NCBI RefSeq assembly: GCF_014644555.1
Contig: NZ_BMKX01000010.1
Location: forward strand, 1 to 64,000
Length of the DNA: 64,000 nucleotides
From: Glutamicibacter ardleyensis
GTDB lineage: Bacteria > Actinomycetota > Actinomycetes > Actinomycetales > Micrococcaceae
Reading direction: 5' to 3'
Of this stretch, positions 46,656-58,566 are shown piece after piece; the stretch's first letter is position 1, and every line of letters starts with the position of its first letter. Both the position numbers and the translations under genes were made by a program. Under the pieces are notes generated by a model. That model was not told the origin of the DNA and ran no database searches. It worked only from the letters and a program-made list of their open reading frames with translations.

Positions 46656-46966
46656 TATTCAAACCGCCCCAATCGGTTCGTTCCCCCAAGATTACGGTTG
46701 GAATGTTTAGATTCCACCGCATGAATCCCATACTAGGATGGAACAGCCCGAAAATCAGCTGGTTGTCACAGTAAAGTTGCGTTACAGGTACTACATACTC
46801 GGTTTCTAGGTAACGAAAAGGTCCACAGGCACCCAAGCATCCAGTCTGTGAATTCACACGCAAATCCACTTGACTTGGAACTTTCCAGATTATTTGGATT
46901 TCCAGTTACTGAAAATCCAGAAAAATTACGAGGAAATCGCACCGGGTGTGCTGTCATACTCGATTT
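46656..46966. promoter_or_regulatory. Region between rmlCD and LuxR pair
   Basis: 311 bases that must contain the end of the rmlCD transcript and the promoter of the LuxR pair, both on the minus strand. A hairpin (46895-46905 with 46909-46919, TGGATTTCCAG-type arms, one mismatch) may terminate rmlCD, though no T-tract follows on that strand. The GGGGGA motif at 46682-46687 lies in the regulator leader. Confidence 0.45.
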
Positions 46967-48402
46967 TTACTCGGTCACGTACTGTGACTTCTCAGGTGCA
47001 ACTTCCAGGAATTCCGCGAGCAAATCTGTCTCAGGTCGGCCGGTGAATCCAGTGGCACGTAACTTGTCCATATTGAAGGTGCTGTACTTTGGACGCGGAG
47101 CCAAAAATGGCTTACCAGCGGCATATTCTTGCGTCGTCGTGGGCTGCACTCTTGCCGGATCATATCCACTGAGTTCAAAGACCCTGCGCGCAATCTGATA
47201 CCAGCTCGAGGGCTCGCCATTTCCCTGTAGATGATAAATTCCCGGGGCACTGCCCGAATCGATGAGATGAGCTATGCCTAAGGCAAGTTCACCGGCAAAG
47301 GTCAGCCGCCCTACCTGGTCTTCAACTACTTTCGGGTCAATCCCCTGGTCGGCCAGACGACGCATGGTGAGTACAAAATTGTTTCCTTGGCCGATAACCC
47401 AACTGGTCCGCACCACATAGTTCTGGGCATGGGCCAGTACAGCTTGTTCCCCGGCTGCCTTGCTCTGTCCGTAAACACCCAGTGGACAGATCATTTCATC
47501 TTCGCCAGCGTTGTCGGTTTCACCGTCAAAAACATAATCGGTGGAAACCTGGACCAAGGCCACGCCCTGTTCGGCGCATGCTGTGGCCAGCCGGCGTACA
47601 GCCACAGCATTGACCTGCCAGGCTTCGGACCGACCTGCGCCGGTTTCCGCGAGGTCTACCGCGGTCATCGCTGCCGCGTTGATGACGTGGCTGTAACCGG
47701 AAAGGTCCAGCGCATCGGTAAATCCGGAGTTCTGCAGATCTACGTCTTCGCGTGTCAAGACCACAAGTCGTGGGTCATTTATGGCCAGCTGCGCGAAGGC
47801 ACGGCCCAACTGGCCATTGCCGCCGAGTACGGCAATTTTCTTCGGCTGCACGGGCTTAGCTTCTTCGAGGTGCGGATGGTCCCTGTCGGCCTGTGAAACG
47901 ATGGCTTGATCCAAGCTGATGGGCCAGTCAATCCGCAGTTGCGGATCGGCAAGATTTACATAGCTGTACTCAGCGCGCGAGGCCTCGGTCCAGTGTTCGG
48001 TGACCAGATAGGAATACACGGTGTTGTCACTCAGGGTCTGGAACGCGTTGGCTACGCCCCGAGGTACAAACACCGCCTGGTCTGGCCCCATCCGCACGGT
48101 AAATACGGTGCCGAAGTTCGCTCCGGGACGCAGATCCATCCAGGCGCCGAAAATCTCTCCGGAAAGCACCGAAACATATTTATCCCAGGGCTCCGCGTGC
48201 AAACCACGCGTGGTACCGCGGTCGGCATTAAACGAGACGTTGTTCTGCACCGGGCGGAAGTCTGGCAATCCGGCCGACACCATCTTTTGGCGCTGCCAAT
48301 TTTCTTTGAACCAACCGCGCTGGTCAACATGCACCGGTAGGTGAAGTACCAATAACCCGGGAATGGCCGTGTGCTCTACCTTGAGTTGATTATCCCGGCT
48401 CA

Positions 48403-48403
<1 letters not shown>
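46967..48403 (-). CDS. rmlCD: Fused RmlC-RmlD (dTDP-rhamnose epimerase/reductase)
   Basis: A 478-residue bifunctional protein for the last two steps of dTDP-L-rhamnose synthesis. The N-terminal ~190 residues are the RmlC cupin 3,5-epimerase (DQRGWFKENWQ, NVSFNADRGTTRGLHAEPWDKYVSV with the catalytic His). From about residue 205 comes the RmlD NADPH reductase (KIAVLGGNGQLGRAFAQLA, QVSTDYVFDGE, YGQSKAAGEQ with YxxxK). ATG 48403 overlaps the rmlB stop by one base. The fused form is common in Micrococcaceae relatives. The product is the donor for rhamnosyltransferases in this cluster and perhaps for the cell wall. Confidence 0.93.
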
Positions 48404-49524
<1,121 letters not shown>

Positions 49525-50409
49525 ATGAGGGGAATAATACTTGCTGGGGGAACCGGGTCGCGTCTGCACCCAATTACACAGGGAATTTCAAAACAGTTGG
49601 TGCCGGTCTTTGATAAGCCGATGATCTACTATCCTTTGTCGACTTTAATGCTCGCTGGGATCAAAGACATCTTGATTATCACCACACCACAGGATGAGGT
49701 TCTTTTTCGAGGGCTGCTTGGGGACGGCTCTCAATTCGGAATAATGCTCAGTTATCGTGTGCAATCAACACCAGACGGGCTTGCACAGGCTTTCTTGATC
49801 GGTGAAGACCATATCGGTGATGACTCGGTCGCCTTGGTGCTGGGTGACAATATCTTCCATGGGCCTGGCTTCGGTACACAATTGCAAAAATACGTGGACA
49901 ATCCCGGGGCCAGCATCTTTGGGTATTGGGTCGCAGATCCGCGTGCCTACGGCGTCGTGGAATTTGATGAGGATCACCGGGCTATCTCTTTGGAGGAGAA
50001 GCCAACAAGCCCGAAAAGCCATTATGCGGTTCCGGGATTGTATTTCTATGACAACTCTGTCGTAGCCAAGGCTCGCGGGCTGAGACCATCGGCGCGCGGA
50101 GAACTGGAAATTACCGATATCAACCGTTTGTACCTGGACGAGGGAACGCTCAACGTCAACGTTCTGGCTCGCGGTACCGCGTGGCTGGACACCGGAACCT
50201 TTGAATCATTGAATGATGCCTCAAACTTTGTGCGCACCATCGAGGCCCGGCAGGGTCTGAAGATCTGTGTTCCAGAGGAAGTCGCGTGGCGGCAGGGATT
50301 TATCGACAATGAACAGCTGCGCCAGCGGGCATTGACGCTCGCCAAGAGCGGTTACGGTGAGTACCTCAACGGGCTGCTCGATTTCAGCTTCGCCGATCCA
50401 TATCACTAA
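49525..50409 (+). CDS. rmlA: Glucose-1-phosphate thymidylyltransferase
   Basis: Makes dTDP-glucose from dTTP and glucose-1-phosphate, the first step of dTDP-rhamnose synthesis. The 294-residue length is normal. The nucleotidyltransferase signature [16 protein letters not shown] and [14 protein letters not shown] bind nucleotide and phosphate; [12 protein letters not shown] holds the metal-binding Asp. No ribosome binding site precedes ATG 49525; TATGCT seven bases upstream suggests a leaderless mRNA. Followed by a strong terminator. Confidence 0.95.
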   Translation: MRGIILAGGTGSRLHPITQGISKQLVPVFDKPMIYYPLSTLMLAGIKDILIITTPQDEVLFRGLLGDGSQFGIMLSYRVQSTPDGLAQAFLIGEDHIGDDSVALVLGDNIFHGPGFGTQLQKYVDNPGASIFGYWVADPRAYGVVEFDEDHRAISLEEKPTSPKSHYAVPGLYFYDNSVVAKARGLRPSARGELEITDINRLYLDEGTLNVNVLARGTAWLDTGTFESLNDASNFVRTIEARQGLKICVPEEVAWRQGFIDNEQLRQRALTLAKSGYGEYLNGLLDFSFADPYH

Positions 50410-50427
50410 GGCCTGACCTCGCTTCTC

Positions 50428-50465
50428 AAATGGTTCCCTTCCCCTGCTGGGGAGGGGAACCATTT
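50428..50465 (+). terminator. rmlA terminator
   Basis: 17-bp arms (50428-50444, 50449-50465) with one mismatch, loop TGCT, followed by TTGCG. It starts 18 bases after the rmlA stop codon. Confidence 0.8.
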
Positions 50466-50599
50466 TGCGTTCTCGTCGAAAATAAGGATTCAACGACATC
50501 TTTATACGAGTCTTGTACTTTCTGGAGGATTCTCCTATTAGAATCAGATTTCGGGACCATGGAGTCCCGTACTCGAACCGAAATTTCATTGGGGAAAAA

Positions 50600-51205
50600 T
50601 TGAATAAACTCGCTCAGCGCGCGTTTGCTATCATCGCAACCGGCGCACTCGCCTTCTCAGGCGTCACCGCTGCAGCTGCTGCTTCGCAGCCGACTGCTGT
50701 TCCGACCATTAGTGTCTCTGCCGCCAAGAAAACGCCGGCCGTTTCCATCAAGAAGATCGGGACCAAAACGGTCAAGGGTTCAGCGAAGGCAACCATCAAG
50801 CCTAGCTATTCCAAGGCGAAGAAAGTCAAGATCAAGTCTGCACTCTTGAGCGTGGTCAAGGGCAAGAAGTCCGTGGCCAAGAACAAGAAGTCGGTCAAGC
50901 TTGCAGCCGGCACATACAAGATCACTACCTCGGTCAAATACCAGCTCAAGGGTAAGACCTCGACTGTAAAAAAGACTCAGACGTTGCTGGTCAAGAAAGC
51001 CTCGACCAAAAAGTCGGTGAAGATGAATGGCAAAGTCAAGAATTGTCCTGCTAGCTACCCGGTGAAGGGAAACCGTACCGGAAGCCAGAAGGAGTGGAAG
51101 TACCATGTGAAGGGCCAGCGTTTCTACAACATCACCAAGCCTGAAGAGTGCTTCAAGACCGCTGCCGATGCCCGCAAGGCCGGCTACCGCGCCTCAAAGA
51201 TCTAA
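50600..51205 (+). CDS. Secreted Lys-rich sunset-domain protein
   Basis: A 201-residue exported protein. It probably starts at TTG 50600 (GGGGA five bases upstream) rather than at an upstream in-frame ATG, because the signal peptide (AQRAFAIIATGALAFSGVTAAAAA) then sits at the N-terminus. The middle (about residues 45-145) is very rich in Lys, Ser, Thr and Val (KSVAKNKKSVKLAAGTYKI) and resembles a beta-rich domain. The C-terminus is a sunset domain: CPASYPVKGN...YHVKGQRFYNITKPEECF...ADARKAGYRASK. A role at the cell wall or in polyanionic polysaccharide binding is a reasonable guess from the strong positive charge and the location. Confidence 0.7.
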   Translation: MNKLAQRAFAIIATGALAFSGVTAAAAASQPTAVPTISVSAAKKTPAVSIKKIGTKTVKGSAKATIKPSYSKAKKVKIKSALLSVVKGKKSVAKNKKSVKLAAGTYKITTSVKYQLKGKTSTVKKTQTLLVKKASTKKSVKMNGKVKNCPASYPVKGNRTGSQKEWKYHVKGQRFYNITKPEECFKTAADARKAGYRASKI

Positions 51206-51246
51206 TAGCTCCCAGTTACTTCCATAGGACCATGAGCAAGAGAATA

Positions 51247-51290
51247 AATTGACCGTGGCTGCATTCTTCGGAATGCGGCCACGGTCAATT
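51247..51290 (+). terminator. Terminator hairpin after sunset-domain gene
   Basis: 20-bp arms (51247-51266, 51271-51290) with one mismatch and a stable TTCG loop. It lies between the converging sunset-domain and 421-aa genes and can serve both. Confidence 0.8.
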
Positions 51291-51348
51291 CAATGGGTAC
51301 AAATGCTCACAGCGGCAATGCCGCAGCGGTATGAACGAAATTTGAAAT

Positions 51349-52614
51349 TTACTTTTCGACGGTGTCTTTAGCAGTATCTTCGTCATCATCGTCTCGGCTC
51401 TTTCTGATGTTCTCAGCTAATGAGGCCGCCATATCTTCTGCCTTATCCAAAGCACGGTTCTTCGTATCGTCACCAAACTGCTTGATAGCGCTAAGGCCAT
51501 CAGCACCTGCGTCAGTAACTTTATCCCGGACTTCGGAGACAGCCTTGAGCCACTTCTTGGATTCAAGAGCACCAAAAGCACTCTCAATTCCCAGTCGGCT
51601 TTGGAACTCAACTACATCGTTGGATACGATATTTGTTGCTTTGATGACGTCACCGGAAGATTTGGGATGTAACAGGACCTTGGAATTTGCCATTCCAGCA
51701 ACAGCAGCAATTCGTTCCAAAAGCTGCTCGGTCACCTGCGTGATGTGGACGATGCGACGTTCACGCGATATTTGGAGCCCTACTCGATGATTTTCGAGCT
51801 CCTCGGGCGAACCGTTCAAAACCCGATCAAGCTCTAAGACAGACATGCCATCTTGAAGCTGAAAGCACCTTGCTAAGACGGCCAACCATGGGTTGACTTT
51901 AGATTCGATCTCGCGGGTGATCTTGGCGAGTTCTCCCATCTTTGATTTCTTCTCAAGTTTCTCTGCCAACGCGTCCAGAGCACGCAGCGCGTACGCTTGG
52001 GTCGATGCAATGGTTTTGGCATTCGACTGAACCTTGGACCAGGTAGTTTCCCCAACAAGTCCAACCTGTTCCCGAACAGTCATCGCGTCGTCGATAAGCA
52101 TCCCCACGCCGTCCATGTCTGCAAAGACCGCGTCATTCTGCGCACGCAGGATATCGTCGACTTTCTCGTCGATCACTTTCAGGTAGTCGGTGATTTCATC
52201 CATTGTCTGTTGCATGGCGTACTGAGCCATGATGCCGCCAACGCCCGTAAGAACCGCAGGATTTGAGAGGAAAGTGGTAGGGCCGGTGACAATCTCAAGC
52301 AGATTGCTGATCTTGCCATCTTTCATGACGACGGCACGTTTCAGTCCCTTTCCTGATCCAGCCATCAGATTTTGGTGTTTGAAAAACTGTGACGACTCTT
52401 TGGAGAGTTTGACCCAGCGGCCGTAGTTCTCCGCTATCCCACTGCTTGCTTGCATCGCCGATGCACCCATGCCTAGAGCTGGGTTCAAACGATCAAGTGG
52501 CAATTCTTTGGAAAGTAGTCCGACAGAATCCAAGTACTTTTCAACGGCTCCGCGCTCGCCCAGAACCGCAACGCCGTTACTGTCAGACACAATTTCAATT
52601 TCGCCACTAGCCAT
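51349..52614 (-). CDS. Conserved-looking protein of unknown function
   Basis: A 421-residue protein. ATG 52614 is chosen because AGGAG lies six bases upstream (GAAGGAGCAGAA-ATG); longer in-frame starts lack this. It has no signal peptide. A hydrophobic stretch occurs near residues 110-130 (LSNPAVLTGVGGIMAQYA), then long amphipathic helices likely to form coiled coils (VIDEKVDDILRAQ, ALDALAEKLEKKSKMGELAKI), and a very acidic tail (DDDDEDTAKD). This layout superficially resembles helical membrane-associating proteins, but I do not recognise the family and assign no function. A short upstream ORF precedes it. Confidence 0.6.
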   Translation of the reverse strand: MASGEIEIVSDSNGVAVLGERGAVEKYLDSVGLLSKELPLDRLNPALGMGASAMQASSGIAENYGRWVKLSKESSQFFKHQNLMAGSGKGLKRAVVMKDGKISNLLEIVTGPTTFLSNPAVLTGVGGIMAQYAMQQTMDEITDYLKVIDEKVDDILRAQNDAVFADMDGVGMLIDDAMTVREQVGLVGETTWSKVQSNAKTIASTQAYALRALDALAEKLEKKSKMGELAKITREIESKVNPWLAVLARCFQLQDGMSVLELDRVLNGSPEELENHRVGLQISRERRIVHITQVTEQLLERIAAVAGMANSKVLLHPKSSGDVIKATNIVSNDVVEFQSRLGIESAFGALESKKWLKAVSEVRDKVTDAGADGLSAIKQFGDDTKNRALDKAEDMAASLAENIRKSRDDDDEDTAKDTVEK

Positions 52615-52671
52615 TTCTGCTCCTTCAGCATTCATGTTGCACCGTGGTCGTTCCAGAAAATTCACGACCAG

Positions 52672-52722
52672 TCACGTTTTCACGCGAGTGTTTTGAATGG
52701 GACTCAATCTAAGCGATACCAT
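52672..52722 (-). CDS. Possible 16-aa leader ORF
   Basis: ATG 52722 with GGGGGA seven bases upstream (52730-52735), reading MVSLRLSPIQNTRVKT then TGA. It ends about 57 bases before the ATG of the 421-aa gene. Same start-site pattern as the ORF in front of the sugar transferase. Support is only the start context. Confidence 0.3.
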   Translation of the reverse strand: MVSLRLSPIQNTRVKT

Positions 52723-52883
52723 ACCGCTATCCCCCAGCGAGAAATCGCTAAATCAATCTTCCCATCAATTAGTTGAATACTAAAGTACGTACTGATCACA
52801 AAGTTCCAATTTCATCCAAGTATTTATACTTTGCTGCCTCTTCAATGACCCACAAAGAACGCGCTGCTCGTGGCAAAAATAAA

Positions 52884-52929
52884 AACCACTGGCTCCGAAC
52901 GACTTTTCAGTCGTTCGGAGCCAGTGGTT
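52884..52929 (-). terminator. ilvC terminator
   Basis: Perfect 21-bp arms (52884-52904, 52909-52929) with a four-base loop; on the minus strand the stem runs into TTTTTATTTTT. It ends the ilvB-ilvN-ilvC transcript and marks the edge of the conserved ilv block. Confidence 0.9.
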
Positions 52930-52957
52930 CAGCTATAGGGCTGGTTTGAAACTTGCC

Positions 52958-54001
<1,044 letters not shown>

Positions 54002-54053
54002 TTAGGTTTTCTTCGACAAAGAAGTTTGTTATTAAAAGTGTATTTGGTGGTGC

Positions 54054-54572
54054 TTAGGCGGAAAGGGTTTTCAGTGCCCTGTCGCTCATTGATTTGGATC
54101 CGCGTCCCACGGCCAAGGTGCCGGCCTGGACAATCTCGCGGATGCCGAATGGTTCAAGGACCGCGAGCAGTGCATCGATCTTCCCGGCATTACCGGTAGC
54201 CTCGATGACCAGCGAATCCTGGGCCACGTCGATGACCGAGGCACGGAAGAGCTCGGCGGCCTGGGTAACCTGCAGGCGGGTTGCTGCGTCTGCACGGACC
54301 TTGACCATGATGTGATCGCGCTGCACCGAGGTTTCCGGCAGCAACTCCACGATCTTGATGACGTTGATCAGCTTGTTCAGCTGCTTGGTGACCTGCTCCA
54401 GGGAGTCTCCTTCGGCGTCCACCACGACGGTCATGCGGCTGATTCCCTCAATTTCGGTGGGACCCACCGCGAGCGAATGGATGTTGAATGCGCGGCGGGC
54501 GAAGAGGCTGGCTACTCGGGTGAGTACGCCGGGAACATCTTCGACAAGTACCGACAGCGTGTGCTTTGCCAT
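54054..54572 (-). CDS. ilvN: Acetolactate synthase small subunit
   Basis: The 172-residue regulatory subunit of acetohydroxyacid synthase. It opens with an ACT domain (TLSVLVEDVPGVLTRVASLFARRAFNIHSLAVGPTE) that binds valine for feedback inhibition, then the conserved C-terminal domain. Three bases separate it from the ilvB stop, and GAGGAAG precedes its ATG, so the two subunits are co-translated. It is followed by ilvC after 64 bases. Confidence 0.97.
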   Translation of the reverse strand: MAKHTLSVLVEDVPGVLTRVASLFARRAFNIHSLAVGPTEIEGISRMTVVVDAEGDSLEQVTKQLNKLINVIKIVELLPETSVQRDHIMVKVRADAATRLQVTQAAELFRASVIDVAQDSLVIEATGNAGKIDALLAVLEPFGIREIVQAGTLAVGRGSKSMSDRALKTLSA

Positions 54573-54575
54573 GTT

Positions 54576-56459
54576 CTAGTCTTCCTCTTCCCAGACTGGG
54601 GTCATGCCCTTAGCGATCTGAATCTGATCATTACTGACACCTGAAGGGACCATTGGCCACACCATGGAATCAGCGGAGACCACAAAGTCAATCACTACCG
54701 GACGATCATTGATTTCCAAGGCCTTCTGGATGGTCGCGTCGATGTCCTCGTCGCGTTCGCAGCGCAGGCCTACGCAACCGTAGGCATCTGCCAGCTTCAC
54801 GAAGTCCGGTACCCGTGCAGTTCCGTGACCGGTGTTCAAATCGGTGTTGGAGTAGCGCGAGTTGTAGAACAGCGTCTGCCACTGGCGAACCATGCCCAGC
54901 GAGGAGTTGTTGATGATGGCAACCTTGATAGGGATCTGGTTGATTACGCAGGTGGCCAACTCCTGGTTGGTCATCTGGAAGCAGCCGTCTCCGTCAATCG
55001 CCCACACCACACGGTCTGGCTGAGCTACCTTGGCGCCCATCGCTGCGGGTACCGAGTAGCCCATGGTGCCAAGGCCTGCGGAGTTCAGCCATGAGCGCGG
55101 ACGCTCGTACTTGACGAACTGCGCCGCCCACATTTGGTGCTGGCCAACGCCGGCCACGTAGACCGCCTCGGGACCGGTAAGTGCGCCGATCCGTTCAATC
55201 ACGTTCTGTGGAGCCGAAAGCCCGTCATGGGTTTCGGTGTAGCCAATCGGGTAGGTTTCACGCAGGCGGTTGAGCAACGCCCACCAGCCGGTGAGATCCT
55301 GTGGCTTATCTGTTTCAAAACGCGTAGCGCAGGCTTCCTGCAGCTGCGGGATGATTTCATCCAGCGAACCAACGATTGGCACATCCGCGGTGCGGTTCTT
55401 TGAAATTTCAGCTGGGTCAATATCGGCGTGAATCACCTTCGCGTTAGGGGCGAATGATGGAAGCACACCGGTGACGCGGTCATCAAATCGTGCGCCCAGA
55501 GTAATCAGCAAGTCTGATTGCTGCAAGGCGGTCACCGCGGACACAGCGCCGTGCATGCCAGGCATGCCGACGTGCTGCTCGTGGCTGTCCGGAAACGCGC
55601 CGCGTGCGGTCAGGGTAGTGACCACCGGGGCGTTGATGAACTCGGCAAAAGCCTTCAGCTCCTGGTGCGCGTTGGCCTTGATAACGCCACCACCCACGTA
55701 GAGCACCGGACGGTTTGCGCTAGCGATCAGCTTGGCGGCTTCACGCAGCTGCTTGTTATGTCCCTTGGTCACCACACGGTAACCGGGGATATCCACCTTC
55801 GGTGGCCAAGAGAACGTCATGTCCCCCTGCTGGGCATCCTTCGTGATATCTACCAGCACCGGACCGGGACGTCCGGTCTGTGCGAGGTAGAAGGCACTTG
55901 CCATTACTCGTGGAATCTCTTCAGGATTTGTCACCAAAAAAGCGTGCTTGGTAATTGGCATCGTGATGCCAACAATGTCCGCTTCTTGGAACGCGTCCGA
56001 GCCAATAAATGCGCTGTGTACCTGTCCGGTAATTGCCACCATTGGAACCGAGTCCATATTGGCATCTGCTAGCGCGGTGACGAGGTTGGTTGCACCCGGA
56101 CCGGAAGTGGCGATACACACGCCCACTTCACCGGAAACCATGGCGTAACCCTGTGCGGCATGGCCTGCACCCTGTTCATGGCGAACCAAAATGTGATTAA
56201 TTTTGGTCGAATCCATTAGTGGATCATAGGTGGGAAGGATGGCCCCACCTGGTAATCCGAAGACGTCCTTGACGCCTAGTTCTTCCAACGAGCGGACGAT
56301 GGCTTGTGACCCCGTCATCTTTGTGGGAGCGACGATATTATTCGGACCCTGTACCGGGTTCGAAGCTTCCACGACGGAAGAGACAGCGGTGGCGGCATCC
56401 TTTGATCGATTGATTGATTTCGCAACCGAGGCCGGATTGGCTGGTGTTGAGTTGCTCAT
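54576..56459 (-). CDS. ilvB: Acetolactate synthase large subunit
   Basis: TPP-, FAD- and Mg-dependent acetohydroxyacid synthase catalytic subunit making acetolactate or acetohydroxybutyrate. It is about 627 residues from ATG 56459, which has AGGAAAGGG upstream; a longer frame upstream would run through the attenuator hairpin and is rejected. Family marks: [14 protein letters not shown], the catalytic Glu in [26 protein letters not shown], and the TPP motif [36 protein letters not shown] low-complexity N-terminal extension of about 45 residues precedes the conserved core. Controlled by the leader at 56490-56690. Confidence 0.97.
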   Translation of the reverse strand: MSNSTPANPASVAKSINRSKDAATAVSSVVEASNPVQGPNNIVAPTKMTGSQAIVRSLEELGVKDVFGLPGGAILPTYDPLMDSTKINHILVRHEQGAGHAAQGYAMVSGEVGVCIATSGPGATNLVTALADANMDSVPMVAITGQVHSAFIGSDAFQEADIVGITMPITKHAFLVTNPEEIPRVMASAFYLAQTGRPGPVLVDITKDAQQGDMTFSWPPKVDIPGYRVVTKGHNKQLREAAKLIASANRPVLYVGGGVIKANAHQELKAFAEFINAPVVTTLTARGAFPDSHEQHVGMPGMHGAVSAVTALQQSDLLITLGARFDDRVTGVLPSFAPNAKVIHADIDPAEISKNRTADVPIVGSLDEIIPQLQEACATRFETDKPQDLTGWWALLNRLRETYPIGYTETHDGLSAPQNVIERIGALTGPEAVYVAGVGQHQMWAAQFVKYERPRSWLNSAGLGTMGYSVPAAMGAKVAQPDRVVWAIDGDGCFQMTNQELATCVINQIPIKVAIINNSSLGMVRQWQTLFYNSRYSNTDLNTGHGTARVPDFVKLADAYGCVGLRCERDEDIDATIQKALEINDRPVVIDFVVSADSMVWPMVPSGVSNDQIQIAKGMTPVWEEED

Positions 56460-56489
56460 CGGGACCCTTTCCTTTTCTATCTCTTCGTT

Positions 56490-56545
56490 AGCGCATAAAA
56501 AACGCCCCGCGGCCGTCACTGTTGACGAAAGGGGGCTGGCGCGTT
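56490..56545 (-). promoter_or_regulatory. ilvB attenuator terminator
   Basis: On the minus strand GCCCC (56536-56532) pairs with GGGGC followed by GTTTTTT (56502-56497), enclosing an inner CGTCA/TGACG stem with an ACAG loop. This is an intrinsic terminator placed between the leader peptide and ilvB, as in transcription attenuation. Confidence 0.75.
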
Positions 56546-56574
56546 ACCGACGTTCTGTCCTAGTGGACAACGTT

Positions 56575-56622
56575 TCAGGCTTCGCGCCTGATAACTAGTA
56601 GAACCTCGATGGTTGTTTGCAT
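56575..56622 (-). CDS. ilvB leader peptide
   Basis: A 15-residue peptide MQTTIEVLLVIRREA followed by TGA. It holds six branched-chain residues (Ile, Val, Leu, Leu, Val, Ile) in the seven positions 5-11. It lies between the promoter and the terminator in front of ilvB. Ribosome stalling at these codons during branched-chain amino acid shortage would prevent the downstream terminator from forming. This is the classic attenuation design seen in front of ilvBNC in actinobacteria such as corynebacteria. Confidence 0.88.
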   Translation of the reverse strand: MQTTIEVLLVIRREA

Positions 56623-56671
56623 ATCTCTAGTTTTCTCCACCCGGAGGGAAAGAGCAACTAGAGACCCCTAT

Positions 56672-56690
56672 CATCTCATTATATGAGATG
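56672..56690 (-). promoter_or_regulatory. ilvB -10 box within a palindrome
   Basis: On the minus strand a perfect TATAAT (56683-56678) lies inside an inverted repeat CATCTCAT-TAT-ATGAGATG (56672-56690). It is about 50 bases upstream of the leader peptide. The -35 is weak and would overlap the ilvD hairpin. The palindrome could be a repressor operator on the promoter. Confidence 0.6.
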
Positions 56691-56697
56691 AATGTCC

Positions 56698-56727
56698 ATT
56701 GGTTGGACGCGTTGGCGTCCAACCAAT
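56698..56727 (-). terminator. Hairpin between ilvD and ilvB
   Basis: Perfect 13-bp arms (56698-56710, 56715-56727; ATTGGTTGGACGC and complement) with loop GTTG, 18 bases after the ilvD stop. No T-tract follows on the minus strand, so termination may be partial. Confidence 0.6.
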
Positions 56728-56745
56728 GACTTTTACAAGTTCTTC

Positions 56746-58449
56746 TTAGCCACAGTAGGCGCCGGTTGACGCCGAGTTGACTAGTTTGACGTACTTGCCG
56801 AGCACGCCGGTGGAGAATTTAGCCGGCAGTGGTTCCCAGCCGACCTTGCGAGCTTCCAGCTCGGCAGGATCAACCAGCAGGTCAAAGCTGCGCGCGTCAA
56901 TATCCACGCGGATCTTATCCCCGTCCTTGACGAAGGCGATTGGCCCGCCGTCAACGGCTTCCGGAGCGACGTGTCCAATGCACAAACCGGTGGTTCCTCC
57001 GGAGAAGCGCCCATCGGTCAGCAGCAGTACATCCTTGCCTAGTCCCGCGCCCTTGATGGCACCGGTAATGGCAAGCATTTCGCGCATCCCCGGACCACCC
57101 TTAGGCCCTTCGTAGCGGATGACCACTACGTCCCCTGCGTGAATTTCGCCAGCGTCCAATGCCGCCAGTGCACCCTGCTCGCGTTCAAACACGCGGGCGG
57201 TACCCTCAAAAACGTCAGCATCAAAGCCTGCGGACTTCACCACAGCACCTTCCGGCGCCAGCGAACCATGCAGCACCGTCACGCCGCCGGTCTTGTGGAT
57301 CGGATTGTCCACCGCGCGAAGGATCTTGCCATCTGGATCCGGCGGAGCAATATGCGCCAGGTTTTCTGTCATCGTCTTACCGGTGACGGTCAGGCAGTCC
57401 CCGTGCAGCAATCCAGCATCCAGCAGCGCCTTCATGACCACCGGTACACCGCCGATACGGTCCAGGTCATTCATCACGTAGCGGCCAAATGGCTTCAGGT
57501 CCGCTAAGTGCGGAACCTTGTCGCCAATGCGGTTGAAGTCTGACAGGCTCAGTTCAACCTCGGCCTCGCGGGCAATGGCCAGCAGGTGGAGCACCGCATT
57601 GGTGGAACCACCAAAGGCCATCATCACGGCAATGGCGTTTTCAAAAGCTTTTTTAGTCATGATGTCGCGGGCACGGATGCCCTTGCGCAGCATTTCAACG
57701 ACGGCCTCGCCGGACTTGTGCGCGAACATGTCGCGGCGGCGGTCCGGGGATGGCGGGGCCGCCGAGCCGGGCAGGGACATACCCAGCGCCTCGCCAATGG
57801 ATGCCATGGTGTTGGCCGTGTACATGCCGCCACAGGCGCCTTCGCCCGGACAGATGGCACGTTCAATGCGGCCTAAATCTTCTTCGCTCATCTTGCCGGC
57901 GGCGCAAGCTCCCACGGCTTCGAAGGCATCAATCAGGGTGACATCTTTTTCGGTGCCATCTTCGAGCTTGACCCAACCGGGCATGATGGAACCGGCGTAA
58001 AGGAATACCGAGGAAAGATTGAGCCGGGCAGCTGCCATCAGCATGCCTGGCAGCGACTTGTCGCAGCCTGCTAGCAAGACCGAACCGTCGAGGCGCTCGG
58101 CCATCATGACGGTTTCTACCGAGTCGGCAATGACTTCGCGGGAAACCAGCGAGAAGTGCATTCCCTCATGGCCCATGGAAATGCCATCGGAGACCGAGAT
58201 GGTGCCGAACTGCATGGGGAACCCTCCCCCAGCGTGAACACCTTCCTTGGCGCCTTGCGCCAATCGGTTCAGTGAAAGGTTGCAAGGGGTAATTTCATTC
58301 CACGAACTGGCAATGCCGATTTGCGGTTTAGCGAAGTCATCGTCTCCCATGCCGACCGCACGCAACATGCCGCGTGATGGGGCAGCGTGGATACCATCGG
58401 TGACCACACGTGAACGTGGTTTGATATCTGGGGCTGTATCCTGGCTCAT
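56746..58449 (-). CDS. ilvD: Dihydroxy-acid dehydratase
   Basis: Iron-sulfur enzyme converting dihydroxy-acids to 2-keto acids in branched-chain amino acid synthesis; 567 residues from ATG 58449. It has [39 protein letters not shown] and [17 protein letters not shown] (cluster-ligand Cys residues), and the C-terminal [29 protein letters not shown] lies just upstream (minus strand 58462-58457), with TTGTCC 19 bases before it, so the transcript would start within one base of the ATG: probably leaderless. Longer frames upstream are rejected. Transcribed toward ilvB but with its own hairpin after it. Confidence 0.96.
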   Translation of the reverse strand: MSQDTAPDIKPRSRVVTDGIHAAPSRGMLRAVGMGDDDFAKPQIGIASSWNEITPCNLSLNRLAQGAKEGVHAGGGFPMQFGTISVSDGISMGHEGMHFSLVSREVIADSVETVMMAERLDGSVLLAGCDKSLPGMLMAAARLNLSSVFLYAGSIMPGWVKLEDGTEKDVTLIDAFEAVGACAAGKMSEEDLGRIERAICPGEGACGGMYTANTMASIGEALGMSLPGSAAPPSPDRRRDMFAHKSGEAVVEMLRKGIRARDIMTKKAFENAIAVMMAFGGSTNAVLHLLAIAREAEVELSLSDFNRIGDKVPHLADLKPFGRYVMNDLDRIGGVPVVMKALLDAGLLHGDCLTVTGKTMTENLAHIAPPDPDGKILRAVDNPIHKTGGVTVLHGSLAPEGAVVKSAGFDADVFEGTARVFEREQGALAALDAGEIHAGDVVVIRYEGPKGGPGMREMLAITGAIKGAGLGKDVLLLTDGRFSGGTTGLCIGHVAPEAVDGGPIAFVKDGDKIRVDIDARSFDLLVDPAELEARKVGWEPLPAKFSTGVLGKYVKLVNSASTGAYCG

Positions 58450-58566
58450 ATTTGAGATTCTAGTAGTCAATATGACCAATTGGACAACCCATGACGCGAC
58501 AATGACATATTTCGCTATGCGAGGAGACTGATCAATTTGTCCATCAAAGTCGGTAGAGTGGAACTT

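Larger units (their letters stand above)
52615..52957. promoter_or_regulatory. Region between ilvC and 421-aa gene
   Basis: 343 bases holding the ilvC terminator (52884-52929), the possible 16-aa ORF (52672-52722) and presumably the promoter of the 421-aa gene. The part 52740-52880 is AT-rich and otherwise unremarkable. Confidence 0.5.

Noticed and set aside
49546-49551. GGGGGA inside the start of rmlA as another copy of the start-site motif
   Set aside because: It lies within the coding sequence and is dictated by the Gly-Gly of the conserved AGGTG nucleotide-binding motif.
56460-56519. N-terminal extension of ilvB to an earlier start at 56519
   Set aside because: It would be translated through the attenuator terminator stem; ATG 56459 has a proper ribosome binding site and sits after the terminator.
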